DNA of 64,000 nt, taken from CAYXLI01 sp964464925. GTDB lineage: Bacteria; Acidobacteriota; Terriglobia; Bryobacterales; Bryobacteraceae. Location: positions 186,001 through 250,000 of the forward strand of contig CAYXLI010000003.1 of assembly GCA_964464925.1 (NCBI GenBank), written 5' to 3'. Numbering within the stretch: the first letter of the stretch is position 1; the number at the start of each line of letters is the position of its first letter. The position numbers and the translations under genes were made by a program. Below, piece after piece: positions 34,648 through 42,660 of this stretch. The notes under the pieces were generated by a model that saw only the letters and a list, made by a program, of their open reading frames with translations, made no database searches and was not told the origin of the DNA.

Positions 34648-35070
34648 ATGAAAACCAGGTTCTTCGCAAATGTGACCATGACAGCGGCACTGGCCGTTGC
34701 CGGAAGCGTAGCAGGATTCGCCATGAACGGCAGCATGAGAGCTAAGATCGACTTCCCGTTCCGTGTAATGTCCGCGGAAATGCCTGCCGGTACCTATCAG
34801 GTCTCACAGGAAAACGTAAATGGCGCAAAACGCTTCTATTTGCGGAATGCGCAGGCCCAGAAGCACGCTATCGTCGTGGCGCAGTCCTATACGACCTCGA
34901 AATCAGAACGGCCGAGTCTGACGTTCCGCTGCGTATCCGCGGGGTGCGGGCTCACCGCGGTCTCTGCCGGCGATGGCCAGAGCTACGCAACGCCCTCCCC
35001 CAAATACAGGAGTTCCGAAGGCGAGCGCCTGGTCACGGTTTATCTGGATCGCACGGCCGGCGATTATTAA
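34648..35070 (+). CDS. Small secreted protein, first of three tandem paralogues
   Basis: The 140-residue product has a signal peptide (MKTRFFANVTMTAALAVAGS) and a predicted beta-rich body: KIDFPFRVMSAEMPAGTYQV, KRFYLRNAQAQKHAIVVAQS, SLTFRCVSAGCGLTAV, ERLVTVYLDRTAGDY. The shared features of the three paralogues are the FPF(R/K) start, AGxYxV, two Cys in the FxCxxxxCGL segment (a possible disulfide) and the VTVYLDx-AG end. I do not recognise a named family; relatives are common in Acidobacteriota. The GGAG upstream of the ATG at 34648 fixes the start; the open frame reaches 34531. Its own sigma-54 promoter and terminator suggest a discrete transcript. Confidence 0.85.
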   Translation: MKTRFFANVTMTAALAVAGSVAGFAMNGSMRAKIDFPFRVMSAEMPAGTYQVSQENVNGAKRFYLRNAQAQKHAIVVAQSYTTSKSERPSLTFRCVSAGCGLTAVSAGDGQSYATPSPKYRSSEGERLVTVYLDRTAGDY

Positions 35071-35100
35071 AAACCTGCCCTCAGGTTGATCCCCCGAAAA

Positions 35101-35128
35101 AGGAGCTGCTTCGGCAGCTCCTTTTTTT
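35101..35128 (+). terminator. Rho-independent terminator after first secreted-protein gene
   Basis: AGGAGCTGC (35101-35109) and GCAGCTCCT (35114-35122) close a TTCG tetraloop; a run of T follows (35123-35128). It is a textbook strong terminator. Confidence 0.92.
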
Positions 35129-35165
35129 GCGCTGCCGCGAATTAGCGTTTGCGTTCAATACACGT

Positions 35166-35177
35166 AACCTACTGGTT
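35166..35177. promoter_or_regulatory. Candidate activator-binding palindrome 2 (AACC-N4-GGTT)
   Basis: AACC-TACT-GGTT lies 45 bases upstream of the -24 element of the second gene. It matches the core found upstream of the first and third genes; the flanks do not extend the palindrome. Confidence 0.35.
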
Positions 35178-35220
35178 CGGCTCTTTACGAATTCACAAGC
35201 ACTTAGCGTCGAAAATCCAG

Positions 35221-35236
35221 CGGCCCTCTTCGTGCA
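35221..35236 (+). promoter_or_regulatory. Candidate sigma-54 promoter 2
   Basis: CGGCCCTCTTCGTGCA has GG-N10-GC and the TGCA end of the -12 box. It is weaker than promoters 1 and 3. The predicted start is near 35247, 23 bases before the ATG. Confidence 0.5.
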
Positions 35237-35269
35237 ATCTTTCTATGCGGTTCCAAAGAGGAGGATCGT

Positions 35270-35680
35270 ATGGTTACCAATCTGATTGCAAAGATCTCTT
35301 TGATGGCGGCCCTTACAGCCGCTGCCGTATCCGCTGCGCCGATGGAGGCAAACATCAGCTTCCCCTTCCGGGCACGCAACAAGACTTTATCGGCTGGCCA
35401 ATACAACGTATCAAGAACGACCGTCGGGGCATTCCCCGTCTTCGCCCTGCACAACATCAAAACTCACGAACACGTGTTCCTGATGAGCCGTTATTCCGTG
35501 TCCTCTCAAACTGCCGACGAGAAGGCGCGCCTGGTTTTCGCTTGCAACTCGGCTGCTTGTGGCCTGACTGAGATCTGGACGGGCGAACGCAACGGGTGGG
35601 TAACGGCCCCGCCGCGCTACTCAGCCGGTGAGAAGGAACGGATCGTGACTGTGTACCTGGATAAGGTATCGGGCGAATGA
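35270..35680 (+). CDS. Small secreted protein, second of three tandem paralogues
   Basis: The 136-residue protein has a signal peptide (MVTNLIAKISLMAALTAAAV) and the same pattern as its neighbours: NISFPFRARNKTLSAGQYNV, FALHNIKTHEHVFLMSRYS, LVFACNSAACGLTEIW and RIVTVYLDKVSGE. The two Cys sit in the same place as in the other two copies. A good ribosome site (GAGGAGG) is five bases before the ATG. A sigma-54-like promoter lies directly upstream and a terminator directly downstream. Function not known. Confidence 0.85.
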   Translation: MVTNLIAKISLMAALTAAAVSAAPMEANISFPFRARNKTLSAGQYNVSRTTVGAFPVFALHNIKTHEHVFLMSRYSVSSQTADEKARLVFACNSAACGLTEIWTGERNGWVTAPPRYSAGEKERIVTVYLDKVSGE

Positions 35681-35714
35681 GTTCAGCCGGAATCTCACAA
35701 TCCCGCATGCTGGC

Positions 35715-35744
35715 GAGAGCCGCCTCGGCGGCTCTCTTTTTTTT
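35715..35744 (+). terminator. Rho-independent terminator after second secreted-protein gene
   Basis: GAGAGCCGCC and GGCGGCTCTC form a ten-base stem (top pair opened for the loop) followed by eight T (35737-35744). Strong. Confidence 0.92.
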
Positions 35745-35792
35745 CGGATACTCCTCAACCCCGAAATGGCTTTAACCAAGCGGCTCAGGCGA

Positions 35793-35808
35793 TGAACCAT
35801 TCGGTTCA
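35793..35808. promoter_or_regulatory. Candidate activator-binding palindrome 3 (TGAACC-N4-GGTTCA)
   Basis: TGAACC-ATTC-GGTTCA is a perfect six-base inverted repeat, 44 bases upstream of the third -24 element, nearly the same distance as for the second gene. A weaker copy (AACC-AAGC-GGCT) lies just before it, at about 35774-35785. Confidence 0.5.
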
Positions 35809-35850
35809 CAGATGCTCGTTCTCCTCACGATTTCCCAACAACTTACGCTG

Positions 35851-35866
35851 TGGTCCCTCGCTTGCA
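35851..35866 (+). promoter_or_regulatory. Candidate sigma-54 promoter 3
   Basis: TGGTCCCTCGCTTGCA matches TGGCAC-N5-TTGCA, with a complete TTGCA -12 box and GG-N10-GC spacing. The predicted start is near 35878. Confidence 0.72.
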
Positions 35867-35922
35867 CTTATGCAAAACGTTCCCAGAGCAGACCGCCCCA
35901 GGAAGAGAAAGGAAACATCACC

Positions 35923-36333
35923 ATGAAAAGCACATTCTTCGCGATCGCGACCCTATTTGCGGCGGGCACCAGCGCCCTCGCCTTTGACGCAAACCTGCTC
36001 AAGGCAAACGTCAGTTTCCCGTTCAAGGCATCCACGGCCAGCCTACCCGCCGGCGCGTATCAGGTGAACGTATCCACTACCAACGGAACCCCTCAGATCT
36101 TCGTGCGGAATAGTGAGAGCGGGAAAGCCATCGTGTTGATCGGCCGCTACGGCCTGCAGAGCGCATCCGTAGGACATCCACGCCTCATCTTCAAGTGCTC
36201 CGGTTCCGAGTGCGGACTCGTCGAAGTCTGGAACTCGGACAGTGCCGGATGGGCTACGCAGTCCCCGAAGTTCACCGCCGCCGAGAAGGAGCGCATGGTC
36301 ACCGTATATCTCGACCGCGCTGCTGGCGAATAG
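35923..36333 (+). CDS. Small secreted protein, third of three tandem paralogues
   Basis: The 136-residue protein has a signal peptide (MKSTFFAIATLFAAGTSALA) and the shared pattern: KANVSFPFKASTASLPAGAY, PQIFVRNSESGKAIVLIGRY, LIFKCSGSECGLVEVW, RMVTVYLDRAAGE. The paired Cys are kept. The ATG at 35923 follows AAAGGA by ten bases; the open frame upstream (from 35812) crosses the promoter and is not coding. The function is unknown, but three kept copies with intact promoters suggest use. Confidence 0.85.
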   Translation: MKSTFFAIATLFAAGTSALAFDANLLKANVSFPFKASTASLPAGAYQVNVSTTNGTPQIFVRNSESGKAIVLIGRYGLQSASVGHPRLIFKCSGSECGLVEVWNSDSAGWATQSPKFTAAEKERMVTVYLDRAAGE

Positions 36334-36366
36334 TTCTTGCCTTGTTGTCTACTCCAATCACTCTCC

Positions 36367-36399
36367 CCCGGAGCCGCCAACCAGCGGTTCCGGGCTTTT
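36367..36399 (+). terminator. Rho-independent terminator after third secreted-protein gene
   Basis: CCCGGAGCCGC (36367-36377) pairs with GCGGTTCCGGG (36384-36394) with one G-U pair, followed by CTTTTG. Eleven-base stem. Confidence 0.8.
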
Positions 36400-36437
36400 G
36401 TTGTTAGAAACGGCGGGCATGCTACGCTAGGTATTTG

Positions 36438-36542
36438 TCAGGCTCCGGGCTCCGTGCAATGGGCGGCTGCAAACCCCGCCAGGTCCGGAAGGAAGCAACG
36501 GTAGTGGTTTAGCTTGTGTGCCGCGGATCACCCGGGGTCTGG
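36438..36542 (+). ncRNA. ffs: Signal recognition particle RNA (4.5S type)
   Basis: The conserved domain IV sequence CAGGTCCGGAAGGAAGCA is present, followed by GTGTGCCGCGGATCACCCGG on the 3' side. The ends pair over eleven bases (CAGGCTCCGGG with CCCGGGGTCTG, two G-U pairs). The length of about 105 bases fits a small bacterial SRP RNA without Alu domain. It stands directly before dnaX, a common arrangement. Confidence 0.95.
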
Positions 36543-36581
36543 CATAATGAACACTCTGGCAGGCTGAAGCCTCCGTTTCGC

Positions 36582-38279
36582 ATGTATCAGGTCATTGCCC
36601 GCAAGTACCGTCCAGCGAAGTTCTCTGAGCTGATCAGCCAGGAACACGTCCGAACCACCCTCGAAAACGCCATCCGGCAACAACGCATCGCGCACGGCTA
36701 TATCCTGGCCGGTCAACGCGGAACCGGCAAAACCACAGTCGCGCGTATCATTGCCCGCTGCCTCAACTGCATCCAGGGACCCACCCCCGACCCGTGCGGC
36801 GTCTGCTCCAGTTGCGTGGAAATCGCCCGGGGCTCCAGTGTAGACGTCATTGAGATCGACGCAGCTTCCAATCGCGGCATCAACGAGATGCGCGAGCTGC
36901 GAGAAAACGTGCGATACCGCCCTGCACGTGACCGCTACAAAGTCTTCATCATCGACGAAGCGCACCAGATCACCAACGAAGCTTTCAACGCGCTGCTGAA
37001 AACGCTGGAGGAGCCGCCGGAATGGGTCGTCTTTATCCTCTGCACCACCGAAGTTCACAAGATCCCAACGACTATCGCGTCACGCTGCCAGCAGTTCAGT
37101 TTTCGATCGGTTGATTTCACTGAATTGATGTCGCGCATGCGCTGGATCTGCGAGCAGGAAGGTGTACAAGCGAGCGACGATGCACTCGCGGTTCTCGCGC
37201 AGATAGGAGAAGGCAGCGTACGCGATTCCCTATCGGCTCTCGACCAGGCCATCGCCTGCTGTGGCAACACGCTCCAGCCGGATGAAATTCGCGGCCTGTT
37301 CGGAATTTTCTCACTGGACTCGCTGAAGCTGGTGAGCGACGCGCTCATTGAAAGCAGCCCGCAACGCATGCTCGAAGTGGTTCAGGAACTCGAGCGCAAC
37401 GGGCAAAATCTGCAGCACTTCTGCCGCGAGCTTTCCCGCTATTTCCGTAACCTGCTGGTGTCGAAGATCTCGGGCGGCCAGACGCGGCTGATCAGTGCAT
37501 CGGCGGCCGAGCAGGATCGTATGCTGCAAACCGCATCGCAGTTCACGGAAGAAGATTTGACGCGGTATCTGCAACTGACACTCGATCTGTTCAAGGATCT
37601 GCAAAGCTCCTTGCAGCCGCGCCTGCACCTGGAGATCGGATTGCTGCGCCTGGTGCACGCCGGCCGTTTACTGCCCATCGAGCAGGCACTCGCGGGCATG
37701 ACATCCAAACCCGCAGCGGCACCGGCACCAGTACCGAAGGCTTTACCCCAGGCCGCGCCTGCTGCGCCGCCGCGCCCCGCAGGTCCATCCCCGTTTGAAA
37801 AGGATCGCCTTCGCAAAGCCGCCGCCCCTGCGCCGCCTCCGCCACCGAAACCCACGCCGCAAGCGTCCGCACCGGCCGCCGCGGCCGCAGTGGCCACAGC
37901 ACTGAGCGGCGACTTGAAGGAACAGTTGCAATCTGTGCTGACGGATCTCGGCATGACGTTCACCGCCGACGCAGTGGAGCATTCACTCGTAACGGAACAG
38001 AACGGCGAACTCATCTTCACCACGCCGAAGTTGTTTCAACTCGCGATGGCCCCGGCCGACTTGCAGAAGGCCGCACTTCAGATTTTTGGCAAACCGATGC
38101 GCGTGAAGGTGAACATCGGCGAGACCGGTATATCCACGCAACCAAAGGCCGAGAAGGCCGGCCCTGTCGGCGATGAAGAAGCAACGCAACGCGCGCTCTC
38201 CCATCCCGATGTTCAGAAATTTCAGGAACTCTTCCCGGACGCGCAAGTCCGCGCTGTACGAAATCTCAAACAGGAGTAG
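36582..38279 (+). CDS. dnaX: DNA polymerase III subunits gamma and tau
   Basis: The 565-residue protein starts MYQVIARKYRPAKFSELISQ and has Walker A GQRGTGKT (44-51), the four-Cys zinc loop (CLNCIQGPTPDPCGVCSSC), Walker B FIIDEAHQ and the SRC sensor motif. A middle helical domain follows, then an Ala/Pro-rich linker (about 390-445) and a shorter C-terminal tau-like region. The clamp loader drives replication. The ATG at 36582 follows the SRP RNA by 40 bases; the open frame upstream crosses the RNA. The Ala-rich linker could allow a gamma form, but I see no A-run slippage site. Confidence 0.96.
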   Translation: MYQVIARKYRPAKFSELISQEHVRTTLENAIRQQRIAHGYILAGQRGTGKTTVARIIARCLNCIQGPTPDPCGVCSSCVEIARGSSVDVIEIDAASNRGINEMRELRENVRYRPARDRYKVFIIDEAHQITNEAFNALLKTLEEPPEWVVFILCTTEVHKIPTTIASRCQQFSFRSVDFTELMSRMRWICEQEGVQASDDALAVLAQIGEGSVRDSLSALDQAIACCGNTLQPDEIRGLFGIFSLDSLKLVSDALIESSPQRMLEVVQELERNGQNLQHFCRELSRYFRNLLVSKISGGQTRLISASAAEQDRMLQTASQFTEEDLTRYLQLTLDLFKDLQSSLQPRLHLEIGLLRLVHAGRLLPIEQALAGMTSKPAAAPAPVPKALPQAAPAAPPRPAGPSPFEKDRLRKAAAPAPPPPPKPTPQASAPAAAAAVATALSGDLKEQLQSVLTDLGMTFTADAVEHSLVTEQNGELIFTTPKLFQLAMAPADLQKAALQIFGKPMRVKVNIGETGISTQPKAEKAGPVGDEEATQRALSHPDVQKFQELFPDAQVRAVRNLKQE

Positions 38280-38284
38280 CTCCC

Positions 38285-38599
38285 ATGAAAATGCCCGGCG
38301 GAATGAACATGCAGGCCATGATGAAGCAGGCCCAGCAGATGCAGCAGAAGATGCAGGAAGAGGTAGCCGCAATCCGTGTAGAAGCATCGGCCGGAGGCGG
38401 CATGGTCACCGTCAAGATGGATGGCCACAAGAACTGCCTCGGTGTGAAGATCGATCCGGAAGCCTCCGGAGATGTGGAGATGCTGCAGGACATGGTGATG
38501 GCCGCTTTCAACGAAGCACATAAGAAAGTGGAGGAGCAGGCGCAGTCGAAGATGAGCGGCATGCTCGGCGGTCTCGGACTGCCTCCCGGAATGTTCTAG
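38285..38599 (+). CDS. YbaB/EbfC nucleoid-associated protein
   Basis: The 104-residue protein starts with a Met-rich helix (MKMPGGMNMQAMMKQAQQMQ) and has the family's GGGMVTVKMDGHKNCLGVKI core and AFNEAHKKVEEQAQSKM helix. It binds DNA. It lies five bases after dnaX and three before recR, the canonical order. Confidence 0.95.
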   Translation: MKMPGGMNMQAMMKQAQQMQQKMQEEVAAIRVEASAGGGMVTVKMDGHKNCLGVKIDPEASGDVEMLQDMVMAAFNEAHKKVEEQAQSKMSGMLGGLGLPPGMF

Positions 38600-38602
38600 T
38601 CA

Positions 38603-39202
38603 ATGCCCGACTTCGCGGAACCGCTCGCTCATCTCATCCAGGAAGTGAAGCGCCTGCCCGGCATCGGCCAGAAGTCCGCTCAACGCATCGCGTTTCACAT
38701 TCTCCGCGCCCGCCGCGAGGATGTGGAGCGCCTTTCGCAGGCCCTGCTGGACGTAAAGGACAAGCTCGGCATCTGCGCGATGTGCAACAACATCTCGGAC
38801 AGCGAGCTTTGCCAGTATTGCCGGGACTCCTCTCGCGATCAGTCGGTAATCTGTGTCATCGAGGAGCCGCACAACATACTGCCTATCGAGACAACGCGCC
38901 AATTCCACGGTCTTTATCATGTGCTGCACGGATCAATATCGCCTCTGCGCGGAATCGGCCCGGAACAGCTTAAGATCAAGAGCTTGCTGGAGCGTTTGCA
39001 GACCGGCAGTGTGACCGAGATCATCGTAGCCACGAATCCTACCGTGGAGGGCGAGGCCACCTCCGCCTACCTGTCCCGCCTGCTAAAACCTCTTGGCCTG
39101 AAGGTCACGCGCATCGCTATGGGCATTCCGGTTGGCAGCGACCTGGAATTTGCCGACGAAGTCACCATGCTAAAATCGCTTGAGAATCGGCGCGAGATTT
39201 AG
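38603..39202 (+). CDS. recR: Recombination protein RecR
   Basis: The 199-residue protein has the N-terminal helix-hairpin-helix (VKRLPGIGQKSAQRIAFHIL), the zinc ribbon (ICAMCNNISDSELCQYC) and the Toprim domain (VICVIEEPHNILPIETT, then VTEIIVATNPTVEGEATSAY). It acts with RecF and RecO in gap repair. It ends the ffs-dnaX-ybaB-recR unit. Confidence 0.97.
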   Translation: MPDFAEPLAHLIQEVKRLPGIGQKSAQRIAFHILRARREDVERLSQALLDVKDKLGICAMCNNISDSELCQYCRDSSRDQSVICVIEEPHNILPIETTRQFHGLYHVLHGSISPLRGIGPEQLKIKSLLERLQTGSVTEIIVATNPTVEGEATSAYLSRLLKPLGLKVTRIAMGIPVGSDLEFADEVTMLKSLENRREI

Positions 39203-39332
39203 ACAGCTGCCCTATAAACGCCCCGCAGGAAAATCTTTACAAAACTCCCCTCGCTGACTCGCATATAGTAGACAGATATCTACAGGTGGGGCAGGTTCAG
39301 GAACGAACCGTCTGCGTACCACGGGAGGGAAT

Positions 39333-42300
39333 ATGTCTCGTTTTATCGTGCTGCGGGGCTCCATTACAGCAGCGTTGCTCATGTTATCGTTGACCTCTCT
39401 GCGGGGCCAGCAAACCAATGCAACTTTGTTAGGGACTGTCTCCGATGCTTCAGGTGCAATAGTTCCCGGAGTGGCCGTTCGCGCCGCCAATCTCGCCACG
39501 AACAACGTCCGGGAATCGACTACAGACACGGCCGGGAACTACTCCATCCCGTCCCTTCCCGCGGGCGAGTATCGGATTACTGCGACACGTCAGGGATTTC
39601 AGGTACAGCAGATCGACAACATGACGTTGCAGGTCGATCAAACGGCACGCGTCGATTTTGTCATGAAGGTCGGCAATGTCAACGAGACGGTCAACGTGAG
39701 TGCCGGCGTCGTTCTGCTGCAAACTGAAAACGCCAGCGTGGGCACTGTGATCGAAAGCGGCAAGATCGTCGATCTGCCCCTCAATGGACGGAACTTTATC
39801 CAGCTTGCTCAACTGATTCCCGGCGTCCAGGCGGGAACCCCTGGATCCATTACAGTTCGCCGTGGCCGAGGGTCAGTGGGCCAGACAGACGCCGCTTACG
39901 GTTCCACCGCTGCCTCAGCCAATGGTTCCCGCGACACCGCGAATCGTTTCTATCTTGACGGTGTAGAGGTGATGGACTATGACGCGATGACGTACAGCTT
40001 CTCGCCTTCGGTCGACTCTCTCGCCGAGTTCAAGGTCCAGACCAGCACTTACTCCGCCGAGTACGGCGGCGCACCGGGCGGCCAAGTCAACATCCTCACA
40101 AAGAGCGGGACCAATCAATACCGCGGAACGCTTTGGGAGTTCAATCGCAATGATGCATTGACGCAAACTTACGACGCCATCGCGGGAAAGAGCGTACCGC
40201 CGCCCCGCTTGAATCGCAATCAATTCGGCGCGAATGTCGGCGGCCCGGTTTATATTCCGAAGCTTTATAAAGGTACCGACAAAACGTTCTTCTTCTTCAA
40301 CTGGGAATCCGGCTATGCGGCCCAGGGCGCAACCAGCGCTTACCGCATCGTGCCCCCGGCCGACATGCGGAGCGGCGACTTCAGCAAACTGGTGAATGCC
40401 CGTACCGGCACTCCTATCGTCCTCAGGGATCCGTTAAATATCGGAATAGTCGGGAACGTGATACCCAAGTCCGCCTTAAGCCCGCAGGCTCTTGCATTCC
40501 TGCAGTTCGAGCCCACTGCGAACGCCAGCAATGGAGCCTTCAACTTCGCCTCCACACCGGCTAGCGCCACCTCTTACCAGCGCAACTACACGACGCGTAT
40601 CGATCACATCCTCTCGCAGAAGGACAACATCAGCGGCCGGTATACGTTTAACGATACATACGAAGCGGGCATACCTTTCTGGGGGCACGATGAACGTAAT
40701 AATCTCGGCCGCACGCAGAACGTCTCTCTCTCCTGGACCCGTACGGTAGCCGCTTCGATCGTCAATGAAGTCCGCGGTGGTTGGCACCGTTTCAATGAAG
40801 CCGAAGTGTTCGGCACAACAAACGATTCCGCGTATGACGTCACGGGCAAGATGAACCTGCCGCTCGTCTCCCGGCTGCCCGAAGAATTCGGTCCGCCCAC
40901 CATCAACATCAGCGGCGCGGACGGCAATTTCGACATGTACAACCTGCAGCGTCAGATCGGTCCTCGCATTCGGTCAAACTCCATTGCGCCGTTTACAGAA
41001 ACTCTCTCCTGGCAGCTTGGCAAACACTTCTTACGATTCGGCGCTGAGTTCGACCGCCGAGGTGTGACGTTCGGACAGGCTCGCGCCCCCCGTGGTTCGT
41101 TCTCTTTCGATGGAACCTACACCGGTTCGGCGCTGGCGGATTTCATGCTCGGCTACGTCCGCTCGGCTAACGTCAATCCTGCCCACACCAATACCGACTT
41201 GCATAATTGGTGGCAGGCTTACTTCGTCAATGATGATTGGAAGGTCACTCCGCGCCTCACCGTCACGCTCGGCTTGCGCTACGACTACTTCCAGCCGTAC
41301 AAGCAGTCCGATGACAGGATCGCCGACATCTACCAGAACGGCTTCGTTGTGGCGAACGTAGTGACACCGCAGAACTCGCCGTATGGCCGCGGACTGATTC
41401 AGCCCGACCACAACAACTTCGGTCCGCGCTTCGGCTTTGCCTGGCGTCCCACAGTGGCTGGCGATACCGTGGTGCGCGGCGGTTACGGCATCTATTTCAC
41501 GCCGGAGATCTCAAACGCGATCTTCGCCATGGCGGAGGGCGCACAGGCTACCAGCGGCGCGAATGTCGCCGGAAACATCGTCGGAGTTCCGAATATCTTC
41601 TTCAACAATCCGTTCGCCTCGGCGGTCACCAGCGGCGCCCTCAACTTCGCCGTCAGCAATGACCAGAATATGCGCGATAGTTATATCCAGCAATGGAACC
41701 TCAATATTCAGCGCAAGCTGCCCGGAGGTATCGTTCTGGACACAGGGTACGTCGGCTCCAAGGGAACTCGCTTATTCGTGACGTATGGCGATTTGAATCG
41801 GCCCATCGAAGTGGTCGATCCCCGTACACCCGGACTCGCCAGCCTGAACGCGCGCCGTCCCAATCAGCAGTTCCAACGCGCGGTGCAGGCAGACAAATCG
41901 AACGGCAATTCTATCTACCACTCGCTGCAGTTTAAGGCAGAGCGCCGTTTCTCCACTGGCCTCACCTTCCTTACTGCCTACACGTTCGCAAAGTCGATAT
42001 CGGGTCCCAGTGACATCGGCGGCCAGGTCGGCGGCGGCTTCTTTATCGGCTCGCCGCAGGACGTCTACAACGCACGTGCGGACCGCTCCGTCTCAGGCTT
42101 CGATCTGACGCACCGCTTCGTGCAAACCGTTCTTTACGATTTGCCGTTCTTCAAGAACACGCACGGCGCCCGCAAGTATCTTCTTGACGGCTGGCAGGTC
42201 TCCACTATCATGACGTTTCAAAGCGGTTTCCCCGCCCCAATCGACTTCGGCGTGGACACAACCGGCACAGGCATCGGTTCCCGTGCCGACGTTGTAGCCG

Positions 42301-42647
42301 GCCAAAAAGGCAACTTGAGCGGCAGCGACCGGACCTGGAAGCGCTGGTTCAACACGGCAGCGTTCGCACAGGCGCCTTTCGGGCGCTTCGGCAATTCCCC
42401 GCGCACGAATGCCATCCGGCTACCGGGCATGGAAAACGTCGATTTCTCGGTCAACAAGAGCTTCCGCATGACCGAAAAGCGCTCACTCGAATTCCGCACC
42501 GAGGTATTCAACCTGTTCAATCACTTCAATCCGGATCCGAGTACCGTGGACCGCAACATCCGTTCCGCAACATTCGGCTCAATCGGCGGCGGCGTCCAGG
42601 GAGTGACCACTCGCGTTATCCAACTCGGCGCCAAGCTGTACTTCTGA
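39333..42647 (+). CDS. Oar-like TonB-dependent receptor, full length
   Basis: The 1104-residue receptor has a signal peptide (about 1-26, ending SLRGQ) and an N-terminal carboxypeptidase-regulatory-like domain (NATLLGTVSDASGAIVPGVA ... AGEYRITATRQGF). The plug holds VVDLPLNGRNFIQLAQL-like text, FYLDGVEVMDYDAMT and NILTKSGTNQYRGTLWEFNR. The beta-barrel ends in LYF. Its length and pattern match the Oar-type receptors that dominate acidobacterial outer membranes; the substrate is unknown. A GTAGA-N6-TCTAC inverted repeat at 39268-39283 and a good GGGAGGG ribosome site precede the start. Confidence 0.94.
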   Translation: MSRFIVLRGSITAALLMLSLTSLRGQQTNATLLGTVSDASGAIVPGVAVRAANLATNNVRESTTDTAGNYSIPSLPAGEYRITATRQGFQVQQIDNMTLQVDQTARVDFVMKVGNVNETVNVSAGVVLLQTENASVGTVIESGKIVDLPLNGRNFIQLAQLIPGVQAGTPGSITVRRGRGSVGQTDAAYGSTAASANGSRDTANRFYLDGVEVMDYDAMTYSFSPSVDSLAEFKVQTSTYSAEYGGAPGGQVNILTKSGTNQYRGTLWEFNRNDALTQTYDAIAGKSVPPPRLNRNQFGANVGGPVYIPKLYKGTDKTFFFFNWESGYAAQGATSAYRIVPPADMRSGDFSKLVNARTGTPIVLRDPLNIGIVGNVIPKSALSPQALAFLQFEPTANASNGAFNFASTPASATSYQRNYTTRIDHILSQKDNISGRYTFNDTYEAGIPFWGHDERNNLGRTQNVSLSWTRTVAASIVNEVRGGWHRFNEAEVFGTTNDSAYDVTGKMNLPLVSRLPEEFGPPTINISGADGNFDMYNLQRQIGPRIRSNSIAPFTETLSWQLGKHFLRFGAEFDRRGVTFGQARAPRGSFSFDGTYTGSALADFMLGYVRSANVNPAHTNTDLHNWWQAYFVNDDWKVTPRLTVTLGLRYDYFQPYKQSDDRIADIYQNGFVVANVVTPQNSPYGRGLIQPDHNNFGPRFGFAWRPTVAGDTVVRGGYGIYFTPEISNAIFAMAEGAQATSGANVAGNIVGVPNIFFNNPFASAVTSGALNFAVSNDQNMRDSYIQQWNLNIQRKLPGGIVLDTGYVGSKGTRLFVTYGDLNRPIEVVDPRTPGLASLNARRPNQQFQRAVQADKSNGNSIYHSLQFKAERRFSTGLTFLTAYTFAKSISGPSDIGGQVGGGFFIGSPQDVYNARADRSVSGFDLTHRFVQTVLYDLPFFKNTHGARKYLLDGWQVSTIMTFQSGFPAPIDFGVDTTGTGIGSRADVVAGQKGNLSGSDRTWKRWFNTAAFAQAPFGRFGNSPRTNAIRLPGMENVDFSVNKSFRMTEKRSLEFRTEVFNLFNHFNPDPSTVDRNIRSATFGSIGGGVQGVTTRVIQLGAKLYF

Positions 42648-42660
42648 GCGGTATGCCCGA

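Noticed and set aside
39298..39313. GGTTC-N6-GAACC repeat before the Oar-like gene
   Set aside because: The half-sites are in the opposite order to the AACC-N4-GGTT elements near the sigma-54 activator, and no GG-N10-GC promoter is found there.
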